64,000 nt of DNA from Sinomonas atrocyanea (GCF_030811715.1 NZ_JAUSRH010000011.1:1-64000), one strand, 5' to 3'. Shown: positions 26,202 through 35,029, counted from the first letter of the stretch. The notes: generated from the sequence alone by a model not told the origin. Numbers and translations: made by a program.

Positions 26202-26247
26202 GCCGCCCGCACGCACCGGATCCTGTCCAGCATGCGGGCGGCCTTTT
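26202..26247 (+). terminator. gdhA terminator
   Basis: GCCGCCCGCA (26202-26211) pairs perfectly with TGCGGGCGGC (26233-26242), followed by CTTTT. The T-run overlaps the -35 box of the next promoter. Confidence 0.85.
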
Positions 26248-26274
26248 GCGCTCCGGACGGACGGGCGATACCGT
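26246..26274 (+). promoter_or_regulatory. Promoter of the DAHP synthase leader
   Basis: TTGCGC (26246-26251), a 17-base spacer and TACCGT (26269-26274). The transcript would start about 26281, next to the leader peptide ATG at 26282, so the leader itself would be leaderless. Confidence 0.6.
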
Positions 26275-26281
26275 GGGCCGC

Positions 26282-26335
26282 ATGTTCAAGCGTTGGTATG
26301 CGTATTTTGCGTTGGCTCTGGAGGGCCAGGCGTAG
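26282..26335 (+). CDS. Aromatic leader peptide of the DAHP synthase gene
   Basis: A 17-codon open frame reading MFKRWYAYFALALEGQA then TAG. Five of its first nine residues are aromatic (F2, W5, Y6, Y8, F9), covering all three end products of the shikimate pathway. It sits between a promoter and a set of alternative RNA stems, 117 bases before the DAHP synthase start. This is the classic layout of a ribosome-stalling attenuation leader. No Shine-Dalgarno is needed if the transcript starts at the ATG. Aromatic leaders before shikimate or trp genes are known in bacteria; whether this exact one has been described I cannot say. Confidence 0.75.
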   Translation: MFKRWYAYFALALEGQA

Positions 26336-26406
26336 AGTTTCGCGTACCGACTTCCAGAGCCAACAGGGCAGGGACCTCACGGTCCTTGCCCTTTGCCATA
26401 CCAACG
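26291..26406 (+). promoter_or_regulatory. Attenuator-like RNA folds before DAHP synthase
   Basis: Three pairings are visible. The Arg-Trp-Tyr codons CGTTGGTATG (26291-26300) pair perfectly with CATACCAACG (26397-26406). 26311-26324 pairs with 26351-26364 (14 bp, one wobble). GGGCAGGGACC (26366-26376) pairs with GGTCCTTGCCC (26381-26391), with one wobble and a TTT after it, as a terminator-like hairpin. GGCTCTGGA recurs at 26410-26418 and could compete for 26353-26361. Ribosomes on the Trp/Tyr codons would break the first stem. The exact switch is not resolved. Confidence 0.65.
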
Positions 26407-26452
26407 GCAGGCTCTGGACCCCGCGGGGCCTGCAGATGAAGGACAGGACCCC

Positions 26453-27598
<1,146 letters not shown>

Positions 27599-27608
27599 AG
27601 TATTTTGT

Positions 27609-27818
27609 ATGTCTGCGATGGATTTCTCCTCCTCGCGATTCCTCACAGTTGCAGAGGTCGCCGAGATGATGCGGGTGTCGAAGATGACGGTCTACCGTCT
27701 GGTGCACTCGGGGGAGATGCCTGCCGTGCGCTTCGGCCGCTCCTACCGGGTTCCCGAGGCCGCGGTCGAGCAGTACCTGAAGAACTCCGTCGTGGACGGC
27801 AGGACCGAGTCGGCCTGA
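27609..27818 (+). CDS. bldC: BldC-family MerR-like DNA-binding protein
   Basis: 69 residues, the same size as Streptomyces BldC (68). The single MerR/excisionase-type winged helix reads FLTVAEVAEMMRVSKMTVYRLVHSGEMPAVRFGRSYRVPEAAVEQYL. BldC binds head-to-tail on direct repeats and controls development in Streptomyces; in non-sporulating relatives its role is open. It lies 10 bases after the DAHP synthase gene and before bS22, an arrangement I recall as common in actinobacteria. Confidence 0.88.
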   Translation: MSAMDFSSSRFLTVAEVAEMMRVSKMTVYRLVHSGEMPAVRFGRSYRVPEAAVEQYLKNSVVDGRTESA

Positions 27819-27864
27819 CGCGTACGGTATCCTGTTCAGGAACGTTTTACGTCACGTCACCAGC

Positions 27865-27920
27865 AGTTGGTTGAACGGCGCCCTTGTGCGCGACCCGGCC
27901 AGCAGCCCGGGGCACCAACT
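27865..27920 (+). promoter_or_regulatory. Possible hairpin in the bS22 leader
   Basis: AGTTGGT (27865-27871) and ACCAACT (27914-27920) are perfect complements just before the AAGGA ribosome-binding site. A TATCCT box further upstream could be the promoter. The 120-base gap to bldC holds nothing else recognised. Confidence 0.3.
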
Positions 27921-27938
27921 ACCGGTAAGGAACTTTCT

Positions 27939-28037
27939 ATGGGTTCGGTTATCAAGAAGCGCCGCAAGCGTATGGCCAAGAAGAAGCACCGCAAGCTGCT
28001 TCGCAAGACCCGTCACCAGCGCCGCAACAAGAAGTAG
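27939..28037 (+). CDS. Small ribosomal protein bS22 (AURKAIP1/COX24 domain)
   Basis: 32 residues, more than half Lys and Arg: it begins MGSVIKKRRKRMAKKKHRK and ends RHQRRNKK. This matches the very small basic protein found on the mycobacterial 30S subunit (bS22, about 33 residues) and its COX24-like relatives. AAGGA lies 7 bases before the ATG. Ribosome-bound RNA contact is family knowledge. A strong terminator follows within 30 bases. Too short for usual gene finders. Confidence 0.88.
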   Translation: MGSVIKKRRKRMAKKKHRKLLRKTRHQRRNKK

Positions 28038-28066
28038 GCGCGCTGCCCCTGAAGGGGCGATGGTGG

Positions 28067-28101
28067 GTGAGGCCCGTTCCCTGCGTGGGAGCGGGCCTCA
28101 C
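28067..28101 (+). terminator. bS22 terminator
   Basis: A 15-bp stem, 28067-28081 with 28087-28101 (GTGAGGCCCG pairing with CGGGCCTCAC, then five more pairs with one wobble) and a 5-base loop. A smaller GCCCC/GGGGC hairpin precedes it at 28045-28058. Confidence 0.8.
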
Positions 28102-28127
28102 GTGCGTCCGGGCACCCTCCTTCCGCC

Positions 28128-28201
28128 GAGGTCACCCCGCGGCGGCGCGAGATCACCCCTTGGCGGCGCGAGATCACCCCGTGGGGGCGCGAGGTCACCT
28201 C
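28128..28201 (-). repeat. 21-bp repeat array A, left arm (4 units)
   Basis: Four units with the core GAG(G/A)TCACC(C/T)C start at 28128, 28149, 28170 and 28191, exactly 21 bp apart. On the minus strand the core reads GGGGTGATCTCGCGC. The unit recurs in opposite orientation at 28335-28448. The stretch 28102-28484 holds no gene. Confidence 0.85.
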
Positions 28202-28334
28202 GTGGGTCGGGCCCGCTGCCGGGAAGTGCCGCTCTCGACGGGGAGCGCCGAGAACGAGGACTTCTCGTGGAGGCCGGCACTCTTCCTGGGGGCTGCGCAC
28301 GACGGCGACCGGAGCCTCCCGCTGTCGCCGCACG

Positions 28335-28448
28335 GGGGTGACGTGGCGCGCCTCTGGGGTGACGTCGGGGGTCCCCTGGGGTGACCTCGCGCGCCTCTGG
28401 GGTGACGTCGGGGTCCCACGGGGTGACCTCGCGCGCCTCTGGGGTGAC
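28335..28448 (+). repeat. 21-bp repeat array A, right arm (6 units)
   Basis: GGGGTGAC starts at 28335, 28356, 28378, 28399, 28420 and 28441 (steps of 21 or 22). Longer units read GGGGTGACCTCGCGCGCCTC. The arm is the reverse complement of the left arm, so the two can fold on each other around a 133-base loop. It ends 37 bases before the stop of the HAD gene. Confidence 0.85.
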
Positions 28449-28484
28449 GTGGGCGGGCGGGGAAGAGGGGCTGGCCGGGTGCGC

Positions 28485-29294
28485 CTAGCGGCGGAAGCGG
28501 GCGTAGCCTCGCCACAGCCCGTACAGCGCGCCGCCGACGGTGGCCGCCTTGAGCCCGAGCGTCGCGGCCCGGCGTCCGGCACGGAAGTCGTAGATCGGCC
28601 AGTTGTGCGCATTCGCGTGCGAGCGTAGGCGCGCATCGGGGTTGATCGCCACGGGATGGCCCACGAGGGTCAGCAGCGGGATGTCGTTGTGCGAATCCGA
28701 GTAGGCCCAGCAGCGGTCGAGGTCGAGGCCCTCCCGCTCGGCGAGCTCGGAGGCAGCAGTGGCCTTGGCCTTCCCGTGCAGGATCTCGCCCACGAGGCGG
28801 CCGGTGTAGGCGCCGTCCTCGATCTCGCCCACAGTCCCGAGCGCCCCGGTGAGGCCGAGCCTGTCGGCGATGACGGAGGCGACCTCGATCGGCGTCGCCG
28901 TCACGAGCCACACCCGCCGGCCCACCCGCAGGTGCTGCTCCGCGAGGGCCTTGGTGCCGGGCCAGATGCGCGACTCGATGAACTCGTCGTAGACCTCGTG
29001 CCCGATGGTCTCGACGTCGACCGCGAGGATCCCGGCGCCGAGGGCGAGCGCGGAGGCCTCGATGGAACGGACGTCCTCGAGCTTCTCCCCGCGGAACAGG
29101 AAGGCCACGTGCTTCCAGGCGAAGCCGGCGGCGTCCCGGAGGGTGAAGGCGCCGCGCTCGTACAGCTTGCGCGCCACGTGGAAGAGGCTGGCGCCCTTCA
29201 TGAGGGTGTTGTCCACGTCGAAGAAGGCGGCCTCACCCGGGCGCCCCACGGGCGCTGGGCGCACTGGATCCAGCGCCTTGTTCTCTGCGGGCAT
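28485..29294 (-). CDS. HAD-superfamily IB hydrolase (phosphoserine phosphatase-like)
   Basis: 269 residues. HAD motif I is FFDVDNTLMKG, motif II lies in VWLVTATP, a lysine in HGKAKA, and motif IV AYSDSHNDIPLL. Motif spacing and the helical cap place it in the HAD-IB group, whose members dephosphorylate phosphoserine, lysophosphatidic acid or glycerol phosphates. A hydrophobic C-terminus near residues 240-260 may touch the membrane, as in the PlsC-linked relatives. The ATG follows TAGACT by 6 bases on the minus strand, so it is leaderless. Divergent from the glutaredoxin gene. Confidence 0.82.
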   Translation of the reverse strand: MPAENKALDPVRPAPVGRPGEAAFFDVDNTLMKGASLFHVARKLYERGAFTLRDAAGFAWKHVAFLFRGEKLEDVRSIEASALALGAGILAVDVETIGHEVYDEFIESRIWPGTKALAEQHLRVGRRVWLVTATPIEVASVIADRLGLTGALGTVGEIEDGAYTGRLVGEILHGKAKATAASELAEREGLDLDRCWAYSDSHNDIPLLTLVGHPVAINPDARLRSHANAHNWPIYDFRAGRRAATLGLKAATVGGALYGLWRGYARFRR

Positions 29295-29300
29295 GGTCCG

Positions 29301-29306
29301 AGTCTA
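29301..29306 (-). promoter_or_regulatory. -10 element of leaderless HAD gene
   Basis: TAGACT on the minus strand, 6 bases before the ATG at 29294. Confidence 0.6.
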
Positions 29307-29336
29307 GCGATTCACAGCCCGGCCACAGGCGCGCGC

Positions 29337-29342
29337 TACCGT
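29337..29342 (+). promoter_or_regulatory. -10 element of leaderless glutaredoxin gene
   Basis: TACCGT with 6 bases to the ATG at 29349; it lies about 30 bp from the divergent HAD -10 box. Confidence 0.55.
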
Positions 29343-29348
29343 GGAGGC

Positions 29349-29603
29349 ATGCGCATCCCCGAGATCGTCCTCGTGACGAAGAGCCAGTGCCACCTCTGTG
29401 AGGCGGCGAGGGACGTGGTCGACCGTGTCGCCTCGGAGGCCGGCCTCGGTTGGGAGGAGCGCAGCATCGACGACGACGCCGCCCTGCAGGACCGGTTCGC
29501 CGAGGAGGTGCCCGTGGTGCTCGTCGACGGGGTCCAACGCGACTTCTGGCGGATCAACGAGGCGCGCCTGCGCCGCACTGTCGAGGCGGCCCGTCGGGGC
29601 TGA
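29349..29603 (+). CDS. Glutaredoxin-family thiol-redox protein
   Basis: 84 residues of the thioredoxin fold. The redox pair is C14-H-L-C17 in TKSQCHLCEAA, followed by a helix, an EERSIDDD strand and the cis-proline region EEVPVVLVDG. It belongs to the short DUF836/glutaredoxin-like group found before rex in many actinobacteria. It may keep thiols reduced or act in a heme-related path (hemABCD often follows rex elsewhere, but not here). The start is leaderless. Confidence 0.82.
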   Translation: MRIPEIVLVTKSQCHLCEAARDVVDRVASEAGLGWEERSIDDDAALQDRFAEEVPVVLVDGVQRDFWRINEARLRRTVEAARRG

Positions 29604-29628
29604 GCCCGGCGCCGGGGCGAGGGGCCGC

Positions 29629-29640
29629 GGTCCTTTTGGC
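29629..29640 (+). promoter_or_regulatory. Possible DosR-like box before rex
   Basis: GGTCCTTTTGGC, about 96 bases before the rex start, resembles the GGACCTTTTGGC boxes of the 22-kb cluster. A single weak match. Confidence 0.3.
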
Positions 29641-29735
29641 GGCCGCCCCGCCGCGGTCCTAGAGTGAATGGGGCCGCCGCGACGGCGGCTTCCGAGCGCA
29701 CGGCGCGCAAGAGCAAGGCCCGCGAAGGGAATGAG

Positions 29736-30494
29736 GTGGCAGTGGCAGGACGGTCCCAGTCGGGGAGCCGAGGCGCCGCGCCCGCGCCCGACGGGAAGCA
29801 GCTTCCGCCCGCGGTCGTCTCCCGCCTGACCGTCTACCTGCGCGCGCTCAACTCGTTCCTGGCGGACGGCGTCGACCGGGTCTCCTCCGACGCGCTCGCC
29901 GAGGCCTCCGGCGTCAGCTCCGCGACGCTGCGCAAGGACCTCTCCCAGCTCGGCTCCTACGGGACCCGTGGCGTGGGGTACGAGGTCGAGAACCTCCGCC
30001 AGCACCTCTCCGTGGCCCTCGGCCTGACCCGCGACTGGCGCGTCGCGATCGTGGGCGCCGGCAACCTCGGCCGCGCCCTGGCCCGGTACGGCGGCTTCGG
30101 CACGCGGGGCTTCGACGTCGTCGCGCTGCTCGACACCGACCCGCAGATCATCGGCAACGAGATCGGCTGGCTGCGCATCTCCGACGCAGCCAACCTCGAG
30201 GCGGTCTTCCAGCGCACCCGCGCGAACATGGCGGTCCTCGCCCTTCCGGCGTCGGTGGCCCAGGCGGTGTGCGATCGTGTCGTGGCCGTCGGCGTCCGCA
30301 GCATCCTCAGCTTCGCGCCCACGATCCTTCAGGTCCCGCCCGGGGTGACGCTGCGGAAGGTGGACATGGCCACCGAGCTCCAGATCCTCGCCTACCACGC
30401 CCAGCGCGGGGAGGCCGGCGGGGAGACGGGTGCCTCTTCGGACCCCGATACGACGTACGACGACGCCACTCACCCGGGCGGCCAGCCCGCCTGA
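29736..30494 (+). CDS. rex: Redox-sensing repressor Rex
   Basis: 252 residues. An N-terminal winged helix (VVSRLTVYLRALNSFLADG, then SSDALAEASGVSSATLRKDLSQLGSYGTRGVGY) is followed by a Rossmann domain with VGAGNLGRALARYGGF near residue 105-120. Rex senses the NADH/NAD ratio and represses respiratory and fermentative genes; a Rex box (TTGTGAAN4TTCACAA) was not found near it. The GTG start follows GAAGG by 7 bases; the longer frame from 29664 has no such site. The tail is Asp/Thr-rich and non-conserved. Confidence 0.9.
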   Translation: MAVAGRSQSGSRGAAPAPDGKQLPPAVVSRLTVYLRALNSFLADGVDRVSSDALAEASGVSSATLRKDLSQLGSYGTRGVGYEVENLRQHLSVALGLTRDWRVAIVGAGNLGRALARYGGFGTRGFDVVALLDTDPQIIGNEIGWLRISDAANLEAVFQRTRANMAVLALPASVAQAVCDRVVAVGVRSILSFAPTILQVPPGVTLRKVDMATELQILAYHAQRGEAGGETGASSDPDTTYDDATHPGGQPA

Positions 30495-30571
30495 GGTGGG
30501 ACCCGCCTGAGGTGGGACCGCATGAGGCGGGGGGACGGCGTCGTGCGCCGAGGTCCTCCGGGCCCCGAAGC

Positions 30572-31267
30572 TCAGCGGAGGTAGCCGCCGCCGAGCTTCG
30601 CTGCCCGCCGGGCGGCGATGTACTGGCTCGAGGGGCGCAGCCACGTGAGCACGGCCGCGGCGATGTACAGCGCTCCGGAGAGGAACGACAGGACGTAGAC
30701 GAAGGCCGGCATCGGGAACGTGCCTGCTGTGGGCAGCACCGCGGCGAGCGCGAGGTTGCTCACGTAGCCGATGACGGAGAGGCCGGCGAAGACTGTGAGC
30801 AGGATGCGCACCCAGTTCATCCCCGCCCGGATCCCCAGTGCGAGCAGAACGGTGACAGCCACGCCGATGAGCGCGGAGATCCACACCACCGGGGTCATGA
30901 TGGCGGTGAACTGGCTGGCGAAGGCGGCCGCGTTGGCCGCGCTGGCCCGGCTCGACCGGGCGGTGGCCTGCAACAGGCTGGTGTGCATGTACGTGCCCAT
31001 CCAGTCGAGGATCGCCGGGATCCCCGCCAGCGGCGCGATGGAGCTCGCGATGAGGAACCAGGCCGCGAGCGTGATGGTGAGCGGGCGTGCGATCCCGACG
31101 GCGGGCATCCCGGGAAAGGACCCGCTGGGCAGCTGGCTCGGCCACGGCCCCTGGTACGAGCCCTGGGGCGGGGGAGGACCGTAGGCGGGCGTGCCCCCGG
31201 GATCCGGCGCGGGCTGGTACGCCGGCGGCCCGGGCTGGTACGGGGGCGGCGAGGGCTGCTGGCTCAT
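30572..31267 (-). CDS. Pro-rich multi-span membrane protein
   Basis: 231 residues. The first 55 are Pro/Gln/Tyr/Gly-rich (repeats like PPYQPGPPAYQPAP) and cytoplasmic; four hydrophobic segments follow (about 60-85, 115-145, 150-175 and 180-210). No enzymatic motif. It lies 4 bases after the next upstream gene and repeats its design, so the two are an operon of related membrane proteins. Pro/Tyr-rich cytoplasmic tails of this type occur in many actinobacterial envelope proteins. Function unknown. Confidence 0.7.
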   Translation of the reverse strand: MSQQPSPPPYQPGPPAYQPAPDPGGTPAYGPPPPQGSYQGPWPSQLPSGSFPGMPAVGIARPLTITLAAWFLIASSIAPLAGIPAILDWMGTYMHTSLLQATARSSRASAANAAAFASQFTAIMTPVVWISALIGVAVTVLLALGIRAGMNWVRILLTVFAGLSVIGYVSNLALAAVLPTAGTFPMPAFVYVLSFLSGALYIAAAVLTWLRPSSQYIAARRAAKLGGGYLR

Positions 31268-31271
31268 GGCG

Positions 31272-32306
31272 TCACTGTCCGTAGGGGTTGCCGAAGGTTG
31301 GTCCCTTCGGGGTGGTGTAGGGATTGGCGAACTGGTTCTGGGCGGTCAGGAATGCTGTCACCTCGGGCCGGAACAGGAGGACGATCGAGGCGATCGCGAG
31401 CCCGATCGTGATGAGGGAGAACACCCCGCCCGCGAGGAAGGCGCCGAGCGTGAGGCAGAGGAAGACGGTGCCGAGGATGCGGGCCCAGCGCCGGCCCCGC
31501 ACGAGGAAGACCCCGCACAGCACGAGCACCACGGCGTTGACCACCACCCCGGCCATGGCGAGCCACACGAAGGTGCTGATGATCTGGCGGAACTGCTCGA
31601 AGGTGATGCCCGACGAGGCCCCGCCGGCGTCGTTGAAGAGGCTCCGGAGGGCGGACGTGGGGGTGTTCAGCGTGACGAGCGTGGCGAAGAAGCCGATGAC
31701 GACCTCGGCGGCTGCCGTGATGAAGACCATCAGGGACGCGCGGCGGACCGCCTTGCGCTGCGCTTCGGGCCCGGGAGCGCCGTAGCCGGGCGCACCGTAG
31801 CCCGGGGCGCCATAGCCGGGCGCGCCGTACCCCTGGGTGCCGGGCTGCTGCCACGCCTGCCCGTAGGCGGGCGGCTGCTGCTGGCCATAGGCCGGGGGCT
31901 GCTGCTGGCCGGGTGCGCCGTACCCCTGGGCACCGTAGCCGGGCGCGCCGGGCGGCTGCCACGGCTGCCCGTAGGCAGGGGGCTGCTGGCCGTGGGGCGG
32001 AGGCTGCTGCTGAGCATCCCCGTATCCGGGGGCATACTGCCCATACCGGGGGGCGGGCCGCCCGGCCGGACCGCCGTGGCTCCCTGGCCCCGCAGGGGGC
32101 GTCTGACCTGCGTTCTGCTGATCTGGGTTCTGCTGGCCCGGCTCCTGCTGGGCCGACTCCTGCTGGCCCGACTCCTGCTGGGCAGGCGGCTGCTCGGGCC
32201 ATCCGTGCTCGGGCCGCGCCTGTCCGGGGCGGGCTCCCTCGGGCCCGGGCTCCTGATCCCCGTGGTGCTGCTCGGCGCCGTTCGGCGGGACAGGGGGCGT
32301 GCTCAT
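31272..32306 (-). CDS. Gly/Tyr/Gln-rich multi-span membrane protein
   Basis: 344 residues. Residues 1-185 are low complexity: Gln/Pro blocks (PAQQESGQQESAQQEPGQQN), then PPAYGQ repeats and four GYGAP units. Four hydrophobic segments fill residues 195-320. The end NPYTTPKGPTFGNPYGQ is polar. It shares layout with the following gene. The long disordered part could drive clustering at the membrane, but that is speculation. The ATG is at MSTPPVPPNG; upstream sequence is in a different compositional style. Confidence 0.7.
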   Translation of the reverse strand: MSTPPVPPNGAEQHHGDQEPGPEGARPGQARPEHGWPEQPPAQQESGQQESAQQEPGQQNPDQQNAGQTPPAGPGSHGGPAGRPAPRYGQYAPGYGDAQQQPPPHGQQPPAYGQPWQPPGAPGYGAQGYGAPGQQQPPAYGQQQPPAYGQAWQQPGTQGYGAPGYGAPGYGAPGYGAPGPEAQRKAVRRASLMVFITAAAEVVIGFFATLVTLNTPTSALRSLFNDAGGASSGITFEQFRQIISTFVWLAMAGVVVNAVVLVLCGVFLVRGRRWARILGTVFLCLTLGAFLAGGVFSLITIGLAIASIVLLFRPEVTAFLTAQNQFANPYTTPKGPTFGNPYGQ

Positions 32307-32474
32307 GCGGGTCCAATCGTTGAAGGTGGCCCGACGGGGGAGCGGCACGCGCCCCCGCCGCGTTGACCCCACTGTAGCGCCAGAGGGCACCGGCCCGGCA
32401 CCCCTCCTGTCCTCAGTGTGGGCGTGCCGCGCGCGGCGGCCGCACTGCGTCGGCCGCCCCCTCCGGGACCGCCC

Positions 32475-32651
32475 TCAGCCGGCGGGTTCGTCCACCGTTG
32501 CCGCCGCGATGACGGCAAGGCTTTCCGCGATGCTCAACAGCGCCGTAGTGCGGGACTGCTCGAGGCATCCTGCGATCTCGGCGGAACTGGTGCCCTCCCT
32601 CTGGGACGCTTCGAAGAAGGCGAAGGCCAATTCGAGCGGCTCGTGTGCCAT
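32475..32651 (-). CDS. Small hypothetical protein
   Basis: 58 residues starting MAHEPLELAFAFFEASQREG and ending in an Ala-rich helix. GAAGGGAAC precedes the ATG. It is probably all helical and soluble; no family recognised. It stands alone between the membrane protein pair and the reductase-like gene. Confidence 0.45.
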   Translation of the reverse strand: MAHEPLELAFAFFEASQREGTSSAEIAGCLEQSRTTALLSIAESLAVIAAATVDEPAG

Positions 32652-32806
32652 GGTCAGGTTCCCTTCATCTGCGTCGGTGAACCCCCCGGGCTCCTCACCC
32701 GGGGATACCCACCTCACCTACCCGCCGGCGCAAGTCTCAACCGTTCGCGCAGCGAGCGAGATGCGGGAGGCCCGCCCGGATCAGGGGGCGCCCCGCAGGC
32801 GACCGG

Positions 32807-33451
32807 CTAGGGGAAGATGCGCAGGGCGGTGTCCCAGTTGAAGTTCTCGTGCGCCGGGCTGACCTGGAGCCCGAAGACCAGGAGCATGAAGGCCTCCAGT
32901 TCACGAGATCGGCGCAGCGGCCCTGCGTCGATCGGACGCATCCCGGACTTGGCGACCAAGGCACTCACTTTCTCTTTGGCCGTCTCGGAGTCGCCCGCGA
33001 CGAAGACATCCAGGTGCTGGCCTCCCACCGAGCCGGCTTCCAAGGGCGCGGCGAAGACCGTGTTGAAGGCCTTCACCACGTCGGCCCGGCCCCGCACCAT
33101 CGCGGCGACCTCTTCCGCCGAAGATGTCCCGGCTGGCGTGAGCAGGCGGTCGAAGGTCGACACGTCCACGGGGTTCGCGATGTCCACCACCACTCGCCCG
33201 TCCACACCGTCGCCCAGCTCGCGCACCACGTTCGCCACTTCCCTGTACGGGACAGCGAGGATGACGATGCCGCCCTCGACGGGCGCGCCGACGATCCCGC
33301 CGCTCGCGCCCGCGCCGAGGGACTCGACGAGATCGCGGGTCTGGCTGCCATCGCGGCCCAGGATCTGGACCGCGCGGCCGCCCCGCAGCGCCATCTGCGC
33401 CAGCCCCCGTGCCATCCGCCCGCTGCCGATGATCGTGACCTCAGCGCTCAC
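32807..33451 (-). CDS. NAD(P)-binding F420-reductase/ketopantoate-like oxidoreductase
   Basis: 214 residues. The N-terminal Rossmann motif is VTIIGSGRMARGLA; IVILAVPYREVANVV, ANPVD and VKAFNTVFA match the NADPH-dependent F420 reductase (Npd/FNO-like) group. These move hydride between NADPH and F420 or act on unknown substrates. The start is GTG with GAGGAGG 6 bases upstream. Usual FNO proteins are about 220 residues, so it is complete. It stands alone on the minus strand, divergent from the SDR gene. Confidence 0.78.
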   Translation of the reverse strand: MSAEVTIIGSGRMARGLAQMALRGGRAVQILGRDGSQTRDLVESLGAGASGGIVGAPVEGGIVILAVPYREVANVVRELGDGVDGRVVVDIANPVDVSTFDRLLTPAGTSSAEEVAAMVRGRADVVKAFNTVFAAPLEAGSVGGQHLDVFVAGDSETAKEKVSALVAKSGMRPIDAGPLRRSRELEAFMLLVFGLQVSPAHENFNWDTALRIFP

Positions 33452-33694
33452 GTCTGCCTCCTCGATCGCTGGCCTGATGCCACCGAGGGTAGGTCCGCCC
33501 CGCCGCGCCAGATAGGGCCATAGGCCACTCCGACGCAGACCCGCTCGGACGCAGGCCACTCGCGCGCAGACCCCCTCGGACGCAGGCCTGCCGGCTGCGG
33601 CCGGGGCGGCCATGGGGCCCTTCGCCTCTGGCCCGCCTCTGAAGCCGGCCCGAGAGTGGGATCCGGGGGATCCCGGCGCCATAAGGAGCGGATC

Positions 33695-34477
33695 ATGCCT
33701 CGGACAGCAGTGGTGACGGGGTCGGCGTCGGGCATCGGCGGGGCAACCCAGGAGCTGCTCGGGCAGCGGGGCGAGAACGTGATAGGCGTGGACATCCATG
33801 ACGCCGACGTGGTCGCAGACCTCTCGGGAGCCGAAGGCCGCGCCGCGCTGGTCGAGGGCGTGCGCCGGCTCAGCGGCGGCCGGGTCGACGCCGTGTACGC
33901 CGTCGCCGGGTTGGCGGCCCGCACGCCGGCCACCGTCGCCGTCAACTTCTTCGGAGCCCTCGCCACGCTCGAGGGACTCCGCCCCCTGCTGGCCGGCTCG
34001 CCGTCGCCGCGGGCCGTGCTGGTCTCCTCGATGGCAGCGCTCCTGCCGAGCGACGCGGAACTGGTCTCGCTGCTCACGGCCGGCGACGAGCCGGCAGCAC
34101 TGGCGCGGGCAGAAGTCCTCGCCAAGGCCCCTGAGACCACGGGCGGCCTGATCTACTCCTCGACCAAGCTCGCGCTCTCGCGCTGGGTCCGCCGGCAGGC
34201 GGCCTCCGCAGAGTGGGCCGGTGCCGGGATCCCGCTCAACGCCGTTGCCCCCGGAATCATCGCCACTCCCATGACGGCCGGCATGATCTCCACGGCCGAG
34301 CAGCGCCAGGCGCTGCTCGAGCGGATCCCGATGCCCCTGAACGGCATCGCCGAGCCGGTCGTCGTGGCCCGCGCGCTGGCGTGGCTCGGCGGCGAGGAGA
34401 ACACCCATCTGTGCGGTCAGATCGTCTACGTCGACGGCGGCAGCGACGCCGTCCTCCGCGGCGACGCCGTCTGGTGA
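33695..34477 (+). CDS. Short-chain dehydrogenase/reductase
   Basis: 260 residues of the classical SDR family. Cofactor motif TGSASGIGGATQ (TGxxxGIG); the active-site tyrosine and lysine in YSSTKLALSRW (YxxxK); AVAPGIIATPM after it; CGQIVYVDGG at the end. The usual NNAG motif is replaced (AVAGLAA), and the acidic VDIHDADV suggests NAD(H). Similar to 3-alpha-hydroxysteroid dehydrogenase-like SDRs. AAGGAG precedes the ATG. A small SPW gene follows 79 bases downstream. Confidence 0.85.
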   Translation: MPRTAVVTGSASGIGGATQELLGQRGENVIGVDIHDADVVADLSGAEGRAALVEGVRRLSGGRVDAVYAVAGLAARTPATVAVNFFGALATLEGLRPLLAGSPSPRAVLVSSMAALLPSDAELVSLLTAGDEPAALARAEVLAKAPETTGGLIYSSTKLALSRWVRRQAASAEWAGAGIPLNAVAPGIIATPMTAGMISTAEQRQALLERIPMPLNGIAEPVVVARALAWLGGEENTHLCGQIVYVDGGSDAVLRGDAVW

Positions 34478-34556
34478 GCCACGAGCATCTGCCCGAGAAC
34501 CGCGGGCAGATCCCGAGGGGCCCCGCCCCGGGAAGGAAGAAGGGAAAGGAAGAGCA

Positions 34557-34913
34557 ATGAACAGATGGACGCGGTGGGAAGACTACGTCGCGGGCGTCTG
34601 CGGCCTCTACGCCGCGGTGGCGGTCCTATGGACCGCGCAGACGTCCATGTCGAGGACCCTCATGCTGGTCTTCGGCATCCTGCTGGTGGCTGCGGCCGTG
34701 CTGAACCTCTCGATGCCCGGCACCCCGTGGCTCGAGTACGCGCAGTGTGCGGTGGGCGTGCTGCTCTTCGCCTCGCCCTGGATGGGTGGCTACTCCGACC
34801 ACATCGGTGCGGCCTGGACGTCCTGGATCGCCGGGATCATCGCCGCCGGCGTGACGGCGGCGGCAGTCCGGCCGGCCATGGAGGCCCACCACCGGGCGAT
34901 GCCCTCGCACTGA
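34557..34913 (+). CDS. SPW-repeat membrane protein
   Basis: 118 residues with four membrane segments arranged as two pairs. The second pair has the SPW signature (LLFASPWMGGYSDHIGAAWTSWIAG), and the first carries a degenerate counterpart (AVLWTAQTS). SPW proteins are small, common in soil bacteria, and of unknown job. GGAAAGGAAGAG precedes the ATG. It may be co-transcribed with the SDR genes around it. Confidence 0.82.
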   Translation: MNRWTRWEDYVAGVCGLYAAVAVLWTAQTSMSRTLMLVFGILLVAAAVLNLSMPGTPWLEYAQCAVGVLLFASPWMGGYSDHIGAAWTSWIAGIIAAGVTAAAVRPAMEAHHRAMPSH

Positions 34914-35029
34914 GGGCACATCGGAGCCCGGGGCGGCCGCCCGCCCGCCTGCGGTCTGGACGCCGCAGGGCCGGGCACGGCGGCCGCAGCCGGGGGAATC
35001 CTTCCCCGGCGCGGGAGGATGGAGGAAGC

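Noticed and set aside
28128-28448. Repeat array A as a CRISPR array
   Set aside because: Units are 21 bp with no unique spacers and run in two opposed directions; no cas gene is nearby.
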